Source: Anthoceros angustus (taxonomy: Eukaryota > Streptophyta > Anthocerotopsida > Anthocerotales > Anthocerotaceae). From it: DNA of 64,000 bases. The translations under genes were made by a program, and so were the position numbers. This document shows, piece by piece, positions 8,790 to 19,837 of the stretch (position 1 is its first letter; every line of letters starts with the position of its first letter). The DNA lies in assembly GCA_010909165.1 (NCBI GenBank), contig MU008172.1:62001-126000 (forward strand), in the 5' to 3' direction. The notes under the pieces are model-generated. The model saw only the letters and a list, made by a program, of their open reading frames with translations. It was not told where the DNA came from and did no database searches.

Positions 8790-11085
8790 CTACCCCCTCA
8801 GGTACGGTGGCGCAAATTGGGAGCCCTGCAAGCCTTAGTGGTGGTACAACAATAGCCAGTGGCTTCGAAGAATCTCATTCATGAATTCTACAAGCATTTG
8901 TATACCACCAAGGGCAAACCCAAGGACTGGAACACCAGGTGGGAGAGGGCCTATGGGAAATTTCCGGTGAAAGGTGACAAGTCAACAACGGATTGTTCTC
9001 GAGGCTGACATCTGCAAAGAGGAAGTTAGACAAGCTCTGAGAGACATAAAATGCAACCGAAGTCCAGGCCTTGACGCCATTCCCAAGGAATTATATGAAT
9101 GGGGGTGGGAGTTCATGCAAGACCTCATCATGGCAGCCCTTCAAGACATCTGGGAGGTTGGTAGTATGGTATAAACACCTCAACGAGAGCCTCATCACCT
9201 TGTTGGCCAAGTAAGATGCTCACCTTTCCATCAGCAACTAGCGGCCCATTAGTCTGCTCAACTCCTTGTACAAGAAGCTTGCTAAGGTGTTACCTGACGA
9301 ATTGGCTCTACTTATGGATTACATACAATGAACTTGATGCACAGCTATCGACCAATTTCAGAGTTTTCATATCCATACTGCATAGGAATCCCCAAGTAAC
9401 AATGCCATTTATCTCCCTGCACCTGGCAAATATGCTAGAGGGCTTGTGGCACTGTAGCCACATTCAAGCAGAACATCCTGGTTTTAGTCTAGTTAACTAG
9501 GATACCAGAGAGGTACCTGAATTCATGGATGGCATCTAGGACATGATGAGCTGAATCCTCTTCAAGAAGTAGGAATAAGAGTGTGTCCTTGGCGCCCAAA
9601 AGCCGTTACTTCAATTCTACACCCTCTGGATCCACCACTCCTTTGACCTGCTGCTTGTCCTTAAGAAATCATGAATTCTGCACAAATGATGAAGAGTGAC
9701 GGGGACAAAGAGCAACTTTGCCTCACCGATCGAGAGATGGAGAACCACTAGAAAAACTCACTATTGTCAAGAACTTAACCTGCTGCTTCAGTCATTATAG
9801 CAATCCATTTGATCAGTTTGGGGCCCATGCCAAAGGTGGAAAGGGCTTTCCATAGGAAGTGCCATTCCACACAGTCATGTGCCTTGGCATAATCAAGAGA
9901 CAACAAAACGGGGTTGTCTTTTAGATGTAGTCAACCACCACTTGGTTTCCCTTACCAGCAACAGGTTGTCAAGGATACAACGGCATTTGATGAAGCCTCT
10001 TTGCTCTAGGGAGATCCAAAGCCTCCATCCTCCAGTATGGGAATTCTAAATTCAAGGCCATGAATAAATCTGGAAACAAGACATCCCAGTAGGCATCCAC
10101 AGTTCCCTGTTTTTCAAAGCTGCTTCTTTCAACGGCCTCCAAAAACCGAGGGATGCTTGGGACCCTATCTGAAAATCAGTGAATGCTCTCAAGCAAGACT
10201 TTGGTATGTCATCTCAAGGAGCCCACCGGTTACTATGGTGGTTAGGCGAAGCACTGGACACTCAGTTTTATGCATCACTTCGCAGTAGACAGTGTCGGTC
10301 GCTATAAGGGCCTGATACACGGTATAAGGACCTGATTTTCAAAACGAAGAGGAGGTCCCATCATTAGGCACGACATTGCTCGTTTGAAAAATCTTAGGGG
10401 CGCTTTGGCTATGTGTCAGGAATTTGAAAGACATAGCGACTGGGGTTTGGTTATTAAAATGCACCACTTTGTTGTAGTCGCCTTCCAATTCCTCACCCCT
10501 ATTGAGGTGCTACATGGAAACGGCAGAACTTGGCGAGTGAAAGAGGAAAGATCTCAAGGGGATTCCCAAAGGTGGGCATTCCACCTAGCATGGCATGAAA
10601 TGTTACCCCTAACATAGATAAATTTGACTCCTGTAGAAGGATGGTGGTGCCCGCAAAGCGAGGCTCCTTATAGCCTCACAAATCTTTATTTAACATCATT
10701 TGAGGGGATATTTACCACAAGCTTGTCTATGACATAGGACGAAAAGCAAGTCATGGGTCACGGCTTGCCCCCAGGCTGCACCTTACTCGGCCCCTACAAT
10801 AGGTGTTGCACATGTTATGACAAACCCCCAGGATATCCCCAAAAGTTTAAGGTGTGGTTTGGGAATTCTTATAGGTGGCGCTTGCCAATGCTGATAATTG
10901 GGATGGCGTATTCCTGGCCACAGGAACGGAGAACTACTCATTGTGCCCAGTAGGGAGCGCCCATAAAAGTCAGCATGTGTTCTTCCACTGCCAGGTCCCA
11001 AGGTTGGTATGGGCCACGATCTACAAATGGATCACTCTCACAGGTTCTTCCATGCCTTGTTTCACAAACACATGGCTCTCTATGA
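8790..11085 (+). mobile_element. Decayed LINE (non-LTR retrotransposon)
   Basis: Plus-strand frames carry pieces of a LINE reverse transcriptase: EEVRQALRDIKCNRSPGLDA (near 9016-9075) is the start of the RT domain, and RPISLLNSLYKKLAKV (9235-9290, after a stop) is the next block. Near the end, 10875-11085 encodes the C-terminal zinc-binding region of such elements, LCPVGSAHKSQHVFFHCQVP then RLVWATIYKW. Stops and frame shifts break all of these, and the middle is partly inverted (see 9780-10060). It directly abuts the copia gag at about 11086. Confidence 0.7.
9780..10060 (-). mobile_element. Inverted LINE reverse-transcriptase segment
   Basis: On the minus strand the sequence encodes NPVLLSLDYAKAHDCVEWHF, FLWKALSTFGMGPKLIKWI and, in another frame upstream, CRCILDNLLLVRE. 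These are the RT blocks (LDFAKAFD with a catalytic Asp) that should lie after the plus-strand block at 9290. The segment is therefore either inverted within the LINE or part of a second LINE in the opposite direction. Confidence 0.65.
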
Positions 11086-11871
11086 GTTACATCCCGTCGA
11101 CAAGAACCCTCTGGAATCAACTTGCCAACCTCTACCAAGCTGAGGATATGGGAACTATGGTGGCTGTAGTTCAAAACCTATTTTCCTTGCAAATGAAAGA
11201 AATAGATACCATCTAAAGCCACATTTCACAGTTCAGAAGTGACCGCTCTAAGATGGCAAGTGCAGGTTGGAAGATTACCGAAGTTGAGGTGACAGCAGTA
11301 TTCCTGACTATGCTTAATTACATCACAGAACCCTAGGATTCGCAACGCACGACGCTAGCTCAAAGCAGGGATACCAACAGCTCAGGCACAAGTGGATGGA
11401 GTGCTCACCGAGGTACTCTCAGCTTTTATTCAAGATAGCACAATAAGAGGAGGGGCCAGCACCTCAAGATCTAACTATATCATGTTTGTTGGACGTGGTC
11501 GAGGCCGAGGGCGTCCTTACATCCTCAATACCTAATAGGTCACAAAGCCATCCACCCCAATCCCGACCCGATCACAACAACAGGCGAAAAACTTGTAATT
11601 ACAAGTGGTGTGGTATCCCAGGCCATTGGGAAAAAGATTGTAGGAAAAAGGCATCTAGTATGCCTCAGAGGACTAACTCCTCTACAAATACTGTAACCAC
11701 TTCTAGACGAACCTCACTTGGAATCCTATCGACCACCATAACTAGTACTTGGATTCATGTGCCTCTGTGCATATATGCCACACTAAATCGTTCTTTACTA
11801 CCTATAAAGCAATATCATCAGATACTTTTGTGCTATTGGGAGATGACTCCGGCTTGAGAGTGGCTGGAAGA

Positions 11872-12046
11872 TGTTAGAATCATAGCGAGTTAGGGCATTA
11901 GTTAGGGCACGTTCCACTTTAGCTACGAATAGACTTTAATGAACAGTTACTCACATAGTGTCGGTTCACTTTCGTCTTTGAGAACTCTTTGCCCTGTACA
12001 CGATTCACTCTGAAAACAATCCCTAAGGCTACCATGTAAATTTTCA
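11872..12046 (+). repeat. 5' LTR of the nested copia element
   Basis: 175 bp beginning TGTTAGAATCATAGCGAGTT and ending TTTTCA. It is immediately followed by the primer-binding site. Short LTRs like this are known in small copia lineages. Confidence 0.9.
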
Positions 12047-12060
12047 TGGTATCAGAGCCG
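12047..12060 (+). other. Primer-binding site (initiator Met tRNA)
   Basis: TGGTATCAGAGCCG directly after the LTR is the complement of the 3' end of plant initiator Met tRNA, the usual primer of copia reverse transcription. Confidence 0.9.
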
Positions 12061-12107
12061 TGCCATCAAACCAATAGAAATTATCATGACCTCCACACCT
12101 AAGAGCT

Positions 12108-12944
12108 ATGCTAAGCTCTCAAAGGCGACAACGCTTATTGAGAAGAGGCAGATCCAGGGGAAGAGGCAGGCCCAACTTCACGGGGCAGACATTCAGGGGT
12201 AGAGGCTCCTACTCAAGAGGAAGAGATAACTTCAACCCTACCTGGAAAAGGGTATGTGGTTACTGTAAGATTCCAGGCCACACATATGAAGAATGCCACA
12301 AAGGAATGGCAGACAACAATCACAGGAGGGACAGACCAGAAGCTTCAGGGCAATTGGCACTAACTATGAAACGACACTCCAAGGCATTTCTATACCTACA
12401 AAACACCAAAACAGACTCCCCACCTTCAACTCTTGTTGCTTCGTGCTTGGCTGCCCAAGGCCAGCATTCATGGTACATTCATTCATGGGCGTTGGAACGC
12501 ATGACTCCACATCGGGAGTACTTCAAAGAATTCACACCTTCCAGGCCTCCTCAGTTCGTCAGCCTAGGTGACGACACAAGACACACCATAGAAGGACAGG
12601 GATCAGTAAATTTAAATTTAAAACTGGTAAGCACACTTCAAATTTCAGATGTGCTACATGTTCTAGGGTTAACTAAAAACCTATTTTCAGTCCGCAAAAT
12701 TAACAAGTCCGGCTATTATGTCTGTTTTGGAGAAGGTCACTATGTCGTGGAGACACCCCAAGGAGAGCTCCTTGCCACCGAAGACCTGTATCATCTCAAC
12801 ATGGACAGATTTCAGAATCTTGCTCTATTACTAACTGCTGCAACCAAGCAGAATAAATCCTATCTATGGTATGCAAGGTTAGGCCACATGGGCATTCAAA
12901 GAATGAAGCAAATGTTATCTGTAGGTGCAACCAAAGGTATCTGA
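12108..12944 (+). pseudogene. Nested copia gag-protease-pre-integrase region
   Basis: 278 residues open from an Arg/Gly-rich stretch through a CCHC zinc knuckle (CGYCKIPGHTYEECH), a degenerate protease region (WYIHSWALERMTPH, where a D-S/T-G is expected), and the pre-integrase zinc motif region (LWYARLGHMGIQRMKQM). An in-frame TGA at the end separates it from the integrase that continues in the same frame at 12954. The gag capsid part and the start are missing. Confidence 0.75.
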
Positions 12945-12953
12945 CTCACCAAC

Positions 12954-13380
12954 ATGGAGGAGTTTGGAGTATGCGAGGCATGCTCGCTAGAGAAGAGCCA
13001 CCGTGTTCCTTTCTCTAAATCCACAACCAGATCCACCAAAAGGCTAGAATTAATACACTCCGACATCTATGGACTATTTAAGAGATCCATCCATAGATAC
13101 CTTTACTTCATGCTAATCGTAAATGACATGAGCAGGTTTGCCGTGTTCTACCTACTGAAACACAAGTCACAAGCAATTACCTGTTTTCAGGAGTATACGG
13201 CTTGGGCTGAGAAGCAAACAGGAGAAATACTCCTCACAATCCGCTCAGATGGAGGAGGAGAATATGGTTGAAGTGACTTCCTGCAATTCTGCAAATCACA
13301 TAGAATTAGCAAACAGGTCACCACCCCACATACATCTCAACAAAATGGGGTATCTGAGTGATTAGAACCATTCAGAATTA
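12954..13380 (+). pseudogene. Nested copia integrase fragment
   Basis: Continues the frame of the preceding ORF: CEACSLEKSHRVPFS (end of the HHCC domain), then LELIHSDIYGLF with the first catalytic Asp, IRSDGGGEYG with the second, a TGA, and TPHTSQQNGVSE leading to another TGA where the catalytic Glu region lies. The stops make it inactive. Confidence 0.75.
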
Positions 13381-13569
13381 TGGAATGACAATGCTAATAC
13401 ACGCCAACTTACCAAAGACCTACAGGTGGATTTCCTTATCTCGAGGATGACAATAATGAGGAGCTTGGAGTGGATACTCCATAACAGGATTCTAGACCCG
13501 GCAGGTGATCACAACGTACAAATGCAAGTACTATACGAAGGTATTCTCCAACTAATTGGAGGGACCCTA

Positions 13570-14100
13570 AAATGAATTTAGCCTATTGTTTATCTGTCGC
13601 TATCGATCAATTCGTGCCTGCTAATTACCATGAGGCTATTACATGTCCTAAAAGCGAAAATTGAAAGATTGCTATTAAATTATAATTAGACTCTCTTAGT
13701 GGTAATAAAACTTGGACCCTTACCAACTTACCTAAAGGCAAAAAATTAGTAGGTCTAAATGGACATTTAAGATCAACCTAAATGCGGATGGCAGCAAAGA
13801 GAGGTATAAAGCTAAGTTAGTGGCGAAGGGGTACTCATAGCTAGGGGAAGTGCAACAGATACTTAGACCTCTTTATTACGACAATTAAGGCGCCATCTAA
13901 CTCACTTATAATCCTAAGTTCCACGCACAAACTAAGCACATGGAAGTTCAGTTTCATTTTATCCGATAGGTAGTTAAGGACGGCAAGTTCGAAGTCTTTT
14001 ACTTCCTGATGGAGCAAATGGTCGCCGACATGCTCACCAAGGCTCTTACTTCGGCTAAGCATCAACAACACTCAGCAACAATGGGACTAAGAAGGCTATC
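13570..14100 (+). pseudogene. Nested copia RT start fused to RNase H end
   Basis: Early RT sequence is readable (NYHEAITCPKSEN, then NKTWTLTNLPKGKKLVG and YKAKLVAKGYS-like), but at about 13840 it jumps to the end of RNase H (AQTKHMEVQFHFIR, MVADMLTKALTSAKHQQHSA). The catalytic core, including the YVDD block, is deleted. Confidence 0.7.
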
Positions 14101-14153
14101 CCAAGTTAATAATCAACATTAATGACGATTAGTGTCCACTCACTAAGTGGGAG

Positions 14154-14329
14154 TGTTAGAATCATAGCGAGTTATACCACTAGTTAGGGCACGTTTCGCT
14201 TTAGCTACGAATAGATATATAATGAATGGTTACTCACATGGTGCCGATTCACTTTCGTCTTTGAGAACTCTTTGCCATATACATGATTCACTCTGAAAAC
14301 AATCCCTAAAGCTACCCTGTAAATTTTCC
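14154..14329 (+). repeat. 3' LTR of the nested copia element
   Basis: Pairs with the 5' LTR at 11872-12046 with scattered differences (for example GGGCATTAGTTAGGGCACG against TACCACTAGTTAGGGCACG), ending TTTTCC where the 5' copy ends TTTTCA. The differences show that the insertion is not recent. Confidence 0.9.
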
Positions 14330-14705
14330 GAAGAGGCACACTTCCTCTGACACTTGTTGATACCACACAAGTTACCTTACTCAATGTGCTCCATATCCCG
14401 GCCATGGTGAAAAATTTGATCTTCATTGCTTTGTTAATGAAGATACACATGTTCACACTTGTCTTTGACCAGACTTGCTGTATTATGACAAGACCTGGCA
14501 GAAACAAATTTCCAGCATAGCTTATCCTGTTTAGGACATTTATAAATTGTATGCTCATGCATCTCATATGGAAAATGTTGAAACACCCCTAGCAGTTCAA
14601 CAAGGTAACCCGGCCAGCAAAATTGAAGCTTATAGATAGCACCTAAGGCTAGGACATCCTAGCAATGGCCTCTTCAAGCAGATTGTTGGCTCAGATCTAT
14701 ATCAA

Positions 14706-15342
14706 GTGCCACTTGGACCTCTTCCACAACCTCCATTTTGCGAGACTTGTATTCTCTCCACCCAAAGGCAAGCTACTTTTCCTGAACACGAGCCAGATCA
14801 AAAGAATTCAGCTATGAAGATGGTACACTCAGACCTTCGTGGTCTTATGAGCACAACTTTCTTGGGAGAGGCTCTCTATTTTCTACCCCTTATTGATGAC
14901 CACTCAAGAATGTGTTTTACGTATTTCAGAAAAGTCAAACCTTTGATACCTTTAAGACATGGCTGGCTGTGGTCGAGACTTAGACCTTAACAAAACTACG
15001 TGCCTGCGCACTGATAACAGTGGGGAGTTTACTTCAAATCAGTTTGCTGAATTTTGTGCAGAAAAGGGCATTGTGCGACAACACATTATTGCCTACACAC
15101 CCCAACAAAATGGTGTAGCTGAAAGACTTAATCAGATACTACAATGTATGGCAAGAGCCATGCTCAAACACTCGAAGCTTGAACAATGGTATCAGGCCGA
15201 GGCCATAGCCCTTGTCACTTACTTGAGGAATCAGCTCCCTTCTCATTCGATTCAGGGTAGACCTCCTTACAAATTATGGACTGGCTCTAAACCCTCTATT
15301 ACTTATGCATCTTTGGTTGTGCTGCATATGCTTGGATACTAA
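14706..15342 (+). pseudogene. Outer copia integrase
   Basis: CETCILSTQRQATFPE (end of zinc domain), MVHSDLRGLM with the first catalytic Asp, then after a frame change CLRTDNSGEFTSNQF with the second Asp, and TPQQNGVAERLNQ with the catalytic Glu. The upstream His residues of the HHCC domain lie in LRLGHPSNG at about 14645-14670. A frame shift at about 14960-14990 breaks the reading frame. Confidence 0.75.
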
Positions 15343-15860
15343 CGGAAAAATGCAAGAAGTTAGATGATAGATTGGAAAAGCTACTTTTTCTTAGCTATGA
15401 AGCTGGGATCAAGGGCTACAAGCTTTATAATCTCCTTACAGGGGTAGTCACATATGCTCGGAGTGTCAAGTTCCTTGAAGACCCCTTGCTGTCTCATGCT
15501 GGACTAGGGGCTTTTTCCAACTCTGACACATCACTTGATGGCTCTTTGAGTTCTAATCATGAGCCAGACAACATGACAGTTGACATGTTTATTCCTGACC
15601 AAGCGACGCTTCCCTCAATTGCTCCACCTGCCGTAGCTGTCCCTGCTCCCCTGGTCGTCAATCCAGCTCCAATTGTGCCAGCTGCCCATGCGCCTCTTTA
15701 GGCTGGTGTTGATCAGGTTCAGGAGCATGATCCTGCTCCTGGGGCACTTATCTTCGGGGATTTTGCTCCCCCTAATCCACCTTCCTAGCCTCCGGTTGCT
15801 AAAGTATCTACCATTCACACCCTTGCTTCTCTGGGCCGATCCCTTCGTTCTCGTGCCTCC

Positions 15861-16710
15861 TTGCGTCTTCCTAACAGGTATTTCTCCCCTGATTTCAACC
15901 GCATGGATTTTTGCTTGACCCGAGGCAGTGGGAGGCATGGAGGGGATAAAGAGGTGCATGTTGCCCCCACTACACTAGCTCAAGCTAGCGGTCACACTAA
16001 TAATGAGACTCTTCTTGATCCATCAATACACTTGGGCAATGCTCTGTTTGACATCACTCCTCCTCATGTGGATGACGTTGAACAAGCTCTCTTATCTCGA
16101 GCCCGAGCCTTGGAGCACATAGTTTTGATGGATGAGGCTCTATCCGGCTCAGAACGAAAAGAATGTCTTGAGGCAATACATTCCGGGTGGAACTCTCTTA
16201 TACATAATAATACTTGGCGCTTCGAGGACTTACCACCTAGCAGCTCAATTGTGTCCTACAAGTGGGTTTTGCATAAGAAATTTAATGCGGATGGCAGCCT
16301 TGCTAGATATAAAGCTCGGTTAGTCGCTCAAGGATTTAGCTAAAAGCCCTGGGTTGACTATGACCCACGTTTGTATGCACCTGCTGTTAGACCTGAGACA
16401 ATTGGTTTCATACTAGCAATTGCTGCACAGTAAGACCTTATTCTCCACCAAATGGACTTTAGTACAACCTTTCTATATGGAGAGCTTAATGCGGTTATCG
16501 ATGTGGCACAACCGGATATGTATGTCGATAAAAAGTATCCTAACAAAGTCTACAAGTTATTGAAGAATATATACGGATTAAAACAAAGCTCCAGGGCTTG
16601 GTAAACAAGAATAAACATTTAACTCATCTCCTCGGGTTTTGAGCAAAGTCACACTGAATCAAATGTGTACAAGCTGCAAATGCATGATGGGTATGTACTT
16701 GTATTTAAAA
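15861..16710 (+). pseudogene. Outer copia reverse transcriptase, N-terminal half
   Basis: WRFEDLPPSSSIVSYKWVLH, then RYKARLVAQGFS ending in a TAA where Gln is normal, VDYDPRLYAPAVRPETIG, and QMDFSTTFLYGEL with the catalytic Asp. Several further stops follow. The sequence breaks at YVLVF, just before the expected YVDD. Confidence 0.75.
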
Positions 16711-16779
16711 TACAATTCTCGGTCAGCCAAGTTAGTCAATTTATACATAATCCGGTAAGACTCATTGAGTAGTAGTGAA

Positions 16780-17325
16780 GCATGAATATATTGATACTTA
16801 AAAGAGGGAAAGAAGACTTTATTATAAAAAAGAGATGGGAAAAACCCATCCACCCCAAAAACCCAACGAAGGGTACCATGCGAAGAGGACTAGCCCCCAC
16901 GATCACGCATTTCAAAACTACCGATTGCCCGAAGACCTTCGTGGTCAGGGATGTGAAAAGGCTTAATTACCACCGGTGTCGAAGAAGCTTCCGCGCTCGC
17001 TGTCGTTCTATACACTGCGTTAGCCAATGCCCTCTGCAGAGCGATGGAAACCTTATGCCAGAAGAAAGCAACAATACAAGGATAAGCCTTGGCGCAGGCC
17101 TTGACAATCCTAGAGAAATCTTTGCCCATGGCTTTGTGAGTCTCAATGGCAAGGGGACGAAGGCGTGGCCATCCTGCATAGGAGAGTACTTGTGGACCTT
17201 GGCCATCGCGCATCCCTCCGCCGCCCAACCTGGAGGGTTAAGAATAACATGTTCGTAGACATTCTCCCGCGTGGGATCGGTTACCATCACAATAGCAACC
17301 GAAATCTGATCCCCCGGGTCAAAAA
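16780..17325 (-). mobile_element. 5'-truncated LINE 3' end inside the outer copia
   Basis: On the minus strand, frames encode DPGDQISVAIVMVTDPTREN at the start and AIETHKAMGKDFSRIVKACA with VSIALQRALANAVY further on, a pattern I associate with the region after the RT in some LINEs. It ends in a 3' tail with AATAAAG (about 16815). The copia frame resumes as HLGLGYTRNPKLPIKLSGF at about 17325. The copia YVDD region is missing here, so insertion came with a deletion. The LINE assignment is tentative. Confidence 0.45.
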
Positions 17326-17893
17326 GGAACACTTAGGTTTGGGATACACGAGAAACCCAAAACTACCTATAAAACTAAGTGGGTTTAGCGATGCCGATTG
17401 GGGACGTAACCCTCATGATAGAAGGAGCATAGGCTACTATGCTTTTCTTCTTAATGACAGAGCTTTAAGTTGGCCATGCAAAAAGATATCAACTATTTGT
17501 ACATCCACAGCCGAGAGTGGGTATAGCGCACTCTCCATAGCAGCCAAAGATTTAATTTGGGGAAGGAATTTTCTTGATAGTATATATTACATAGAAAAGG
17601 AGCCAACTGTTCTATATACTGATAGCCAAGCTGCGATTGTTATAGTGGCTAATCCTCGGTTCCATGGTAGAACCAAACATATCGAGTTAAAACACCACTT
17701 TATTCGTGAAGTAGTTTCGGATAATAAGGCACATCGTACTTATGTACATACCGAAGGTAATGCAACCGATGTGTTGACTAAACCTCTGCCCAAATATCTA
17801 CATTACAAACATTCAGAGGGATTGGGAGTTCGCGTGTGTTCAAAAGTTGAAGAAATCAATGCAGTCAAGTTTAGTACAAATGTTAAAGACTAA
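17320..17893 (+). pseudogene. Outer copia RNase H domain
   Basis: GFSDADWGRNPHDRRSIGYY carries the first RNase H Asp; LSWPCKKISTICTSTAESGY, LYTDSQAAIVIVANPRFHGR and TKHIELKHHFIRE follow in the usual order, ending NATDVLTKPLPKYLHYKH. This is the best preserved part of the outer element and is open to the stop at 17893. Confidence 0.85.
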
Positions 17894-18039
17894 AGGATTC
17901 CGTTACAAGTCAGTGGGAGAAGTTACTTTCTTAAAGGAAGTCATATACAAGACTCAGGAGACATATTCAAACTCCAATGCTTTTCGTGTGAGTGGGAGTG
18001 TAGACGCACTGAGCATTGAGCATGTTATGGCATGTTAGT

Positions 18040-18799
18040 GAGGTGCATTATTTTATGCTTTAGTTAGTTCATTAGGGTTTTTGCATGTAACCTCTTCATC
18101 TTGAATCATTTCCTTGCACATATTCATGGACAAAGACTCTTAATTGTTCTTCTTTAATCAAGAAGTTACTTTGCAAAAACCTCATGATATGTATCCTAGC
18201 TTTTCTCCTTATGTAAGATAGAGTGGTAGAGGAGGGACCCCATATGGATGCTGTGTGAGTAGTCTAGTTCCGAGTGATGGCCAGCGTGTGAGTAGTGTAC
18301 TTCCGAGTCATGGCCAGTCCTCCTCCTCCTGTGTAGGTCTGTTCCGACCTCAGCTTGTACACAATTTCTGAGAAATGCGAATTTACATTAAAAACAAGAA
18401 CATAATAAACAACCCTCATACCAACAGATATCCCTGCCCTGGTTATCACCACACTTGTTGATGGAGAGTGGTAGATCGTCTCCACTGTCGAGCTTGTGAC
18501 CGGGCAGCCGGGCTTCCGAGAAGGTGCACCTTTGTGAAGTACGGCAGCGGCAGCGGCAGCGATGGCTGGCGTTGCCGTCTGAAAAATACTAGGGGAGAGA
18601 GCCGGGCCAGCTGCATTTAATACGCCACACAACTCGTGCTCTCTGGTCCCTCCATCCACAGCAGCGCTGCCTGATTGGTGCTCGCCTTCGGCCATTTTCC
18701 GCACTGTCGGTAGCCCCCGGGCATCAATCGCATCATCTGGCTCAGCTCGTGCTGAGGCCGCTGGAGCACTGTCGAAGTAGCGGTAAGCAATTGCGGAGA
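18040..18799. other. Presumed 3' LTR remainder and AOC upstream region
   Basis: The outer copia 3' LTR starts at 17999 but has no partner to define its end. A near repeat GTGTGAGTAGT.TA.TTCCGAG is present at 18253-18275 and 18284-18307. No TATA box could be assigned for the downstream gene. Confidence 0.4.
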
Positions 18800-19837
18800 A
18801 TGGCTGCATTGTGCGAACGCTCGCTGCAATCCCTGGTGCTCCGGAGGTCTTCGGGGGCCTTCTCTTCCTTGGCGAGTGTGCGGCAGAGCCTGGGAGGGCA
18901 AGCCGCGGTGCGCTTGGGGATGGCGAGGCGGGAGGTTTCCGTCTCCACTGCTGCGGGCTCCGGCTCCGCGGAAGCCTTTTTTTTCTCCAAGGAGAAGGAG
19001 GCGGGGAGGCCGATCGATCCGGAGAAGGCGCAGGTGCTTCGCGTCTACGAGATAAATGAGGGAGACAGGCACAGCCCTGCCGTTCTCGCCTTGGCCAGGT
19101 CCCCGTTCAACTCACAGGCTCCGACCCTGGCCAGTGTAGTGGACGCTAACGGGAAACCAGTGCTCGCCATCGGTGATCTGGTGCCCTTCTCCAACAAGGT
19201 TAGTAACTAAAGCAAACTTCCTTCCGTTGTGTCTGCTCTGTTTAGAACGTTCGGAAATAACCGGCTTTGTCTGTTTTGTTTTGTAAGTGCATTCAACGGG
19301 GAAGGTGTGTGGTCCGTGGTTGTTGTGCTGGCAGCTATACGATGGATCATTAACCCTCAGGCTGGGGATCACGGCTGGTATAACTACCGTCATCAAGACT
19401 GTGCCCGAGAAGAACGGGCAAAGGTTCGAGGCCAATTACAGCTTCTACTTCGGTGATTACGGCCATATTAGCATCCAAGTAACCCTGCCCGCGTCCTCTT
19501 CACCATCATCACTGTCATTTTGTGTTAATACAATGGATGTAGCGTTGTAAGCAGCTGTAATGTACTGTATGCAACGCAGGGCCCTTACCTGACATACGAA
19601 GACACGGAGCTGGCTGTGGTTGGGGGCGCGGGAATCTTCAGAGGAGTATATGGATTCGTGAAACTGCAGCAAATAATTTTCCCTACCAAGCTCTTCTACA
19701 CTTTCTACTTGTTCGGGATTCCTCGCCTTCCAGACGTTCTCCTGAAGAAGCATGTAGAACCCAGCCTGAAAGTGGTTCCTACCGCTGCCGCCGTGAAAGG
19801 AGCCCCTGAGGCGTCTCTCCCAAATTACTCCGACTGA
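18800..19837 (+). CDS. AOC: Allene oxide cyclase, plastid precursor
   Basis: Exons 18800-19198, 19335-19478 and 19580-19837 join in frame (introns 136 and 101 nt) to 266 residues. The enzyme converts the unstable allene oxide of linolenic acid to OPDA, the committed step toward jasmonate-type oxylipins in plastids. Conserved blocks are [21 protein letters not shown] and [26 protein letters not shown], then [20 protein letters not shown] and [11 protein letters not shown]. The first ~75 residues are basic and Ser/Ala-rich, a plastid transit peptide. The start could be 18800 or the in-frame Met 17 codons upstream at 18749. Exon borders fall at residues matching the family without gaps. No defect is seen. 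Confidence 0.92.

Larger units (their letters stand above)
11867..14334 (+). mobile_element. Nested Ty1/copia retrotransposon with target duplication
   Basis: Two similar LTRs (11872-12046 and 14154-14329) enclose an internal region starting with TGGTATCAGAGCC, the initiator-Met tRNA primer site. The purine tract AAGTGGGAG abuts the 3' LTR. A 5-bp target duplication GAAGA lies at 11867-11871 and 14330-14334. Removing the element restores the outer element's protease frame (DDSGLRVAGR then GTLPLTLVDTTQ). Gag-protease and integrase are readable, but most of the RT and RNase H is deleted, so it is not autonomous. Confidence 0.92.
11086..18040 (+). mobile_element. Outer Ty1/copia retrotransposon, 5' truncated, interrupted
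   Basis: Domains occur in copia order on the plus strand: gag (TLWNQLANLYQ..., then a CCHC knuckle at about 11590-11650), protease (LDSCASVHICHT at about 11753), integrase (14706-15342), reverse transcriptase (15861-16700) and RNase H (17320-17893). A purine tract AGTGGGAG (17991-17998) precedes a presumed 3' LTR beginning TGTAGACGC at 17999; its end was not found. The 5' LTR and start of gag are missing, replaced by LINE sequence. A complete second element (11867-14334) splits it within the protease region, and a LINE 3' end lies in the RT/RNase H part. Many stops make it inactive. Confidence 0.8.
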
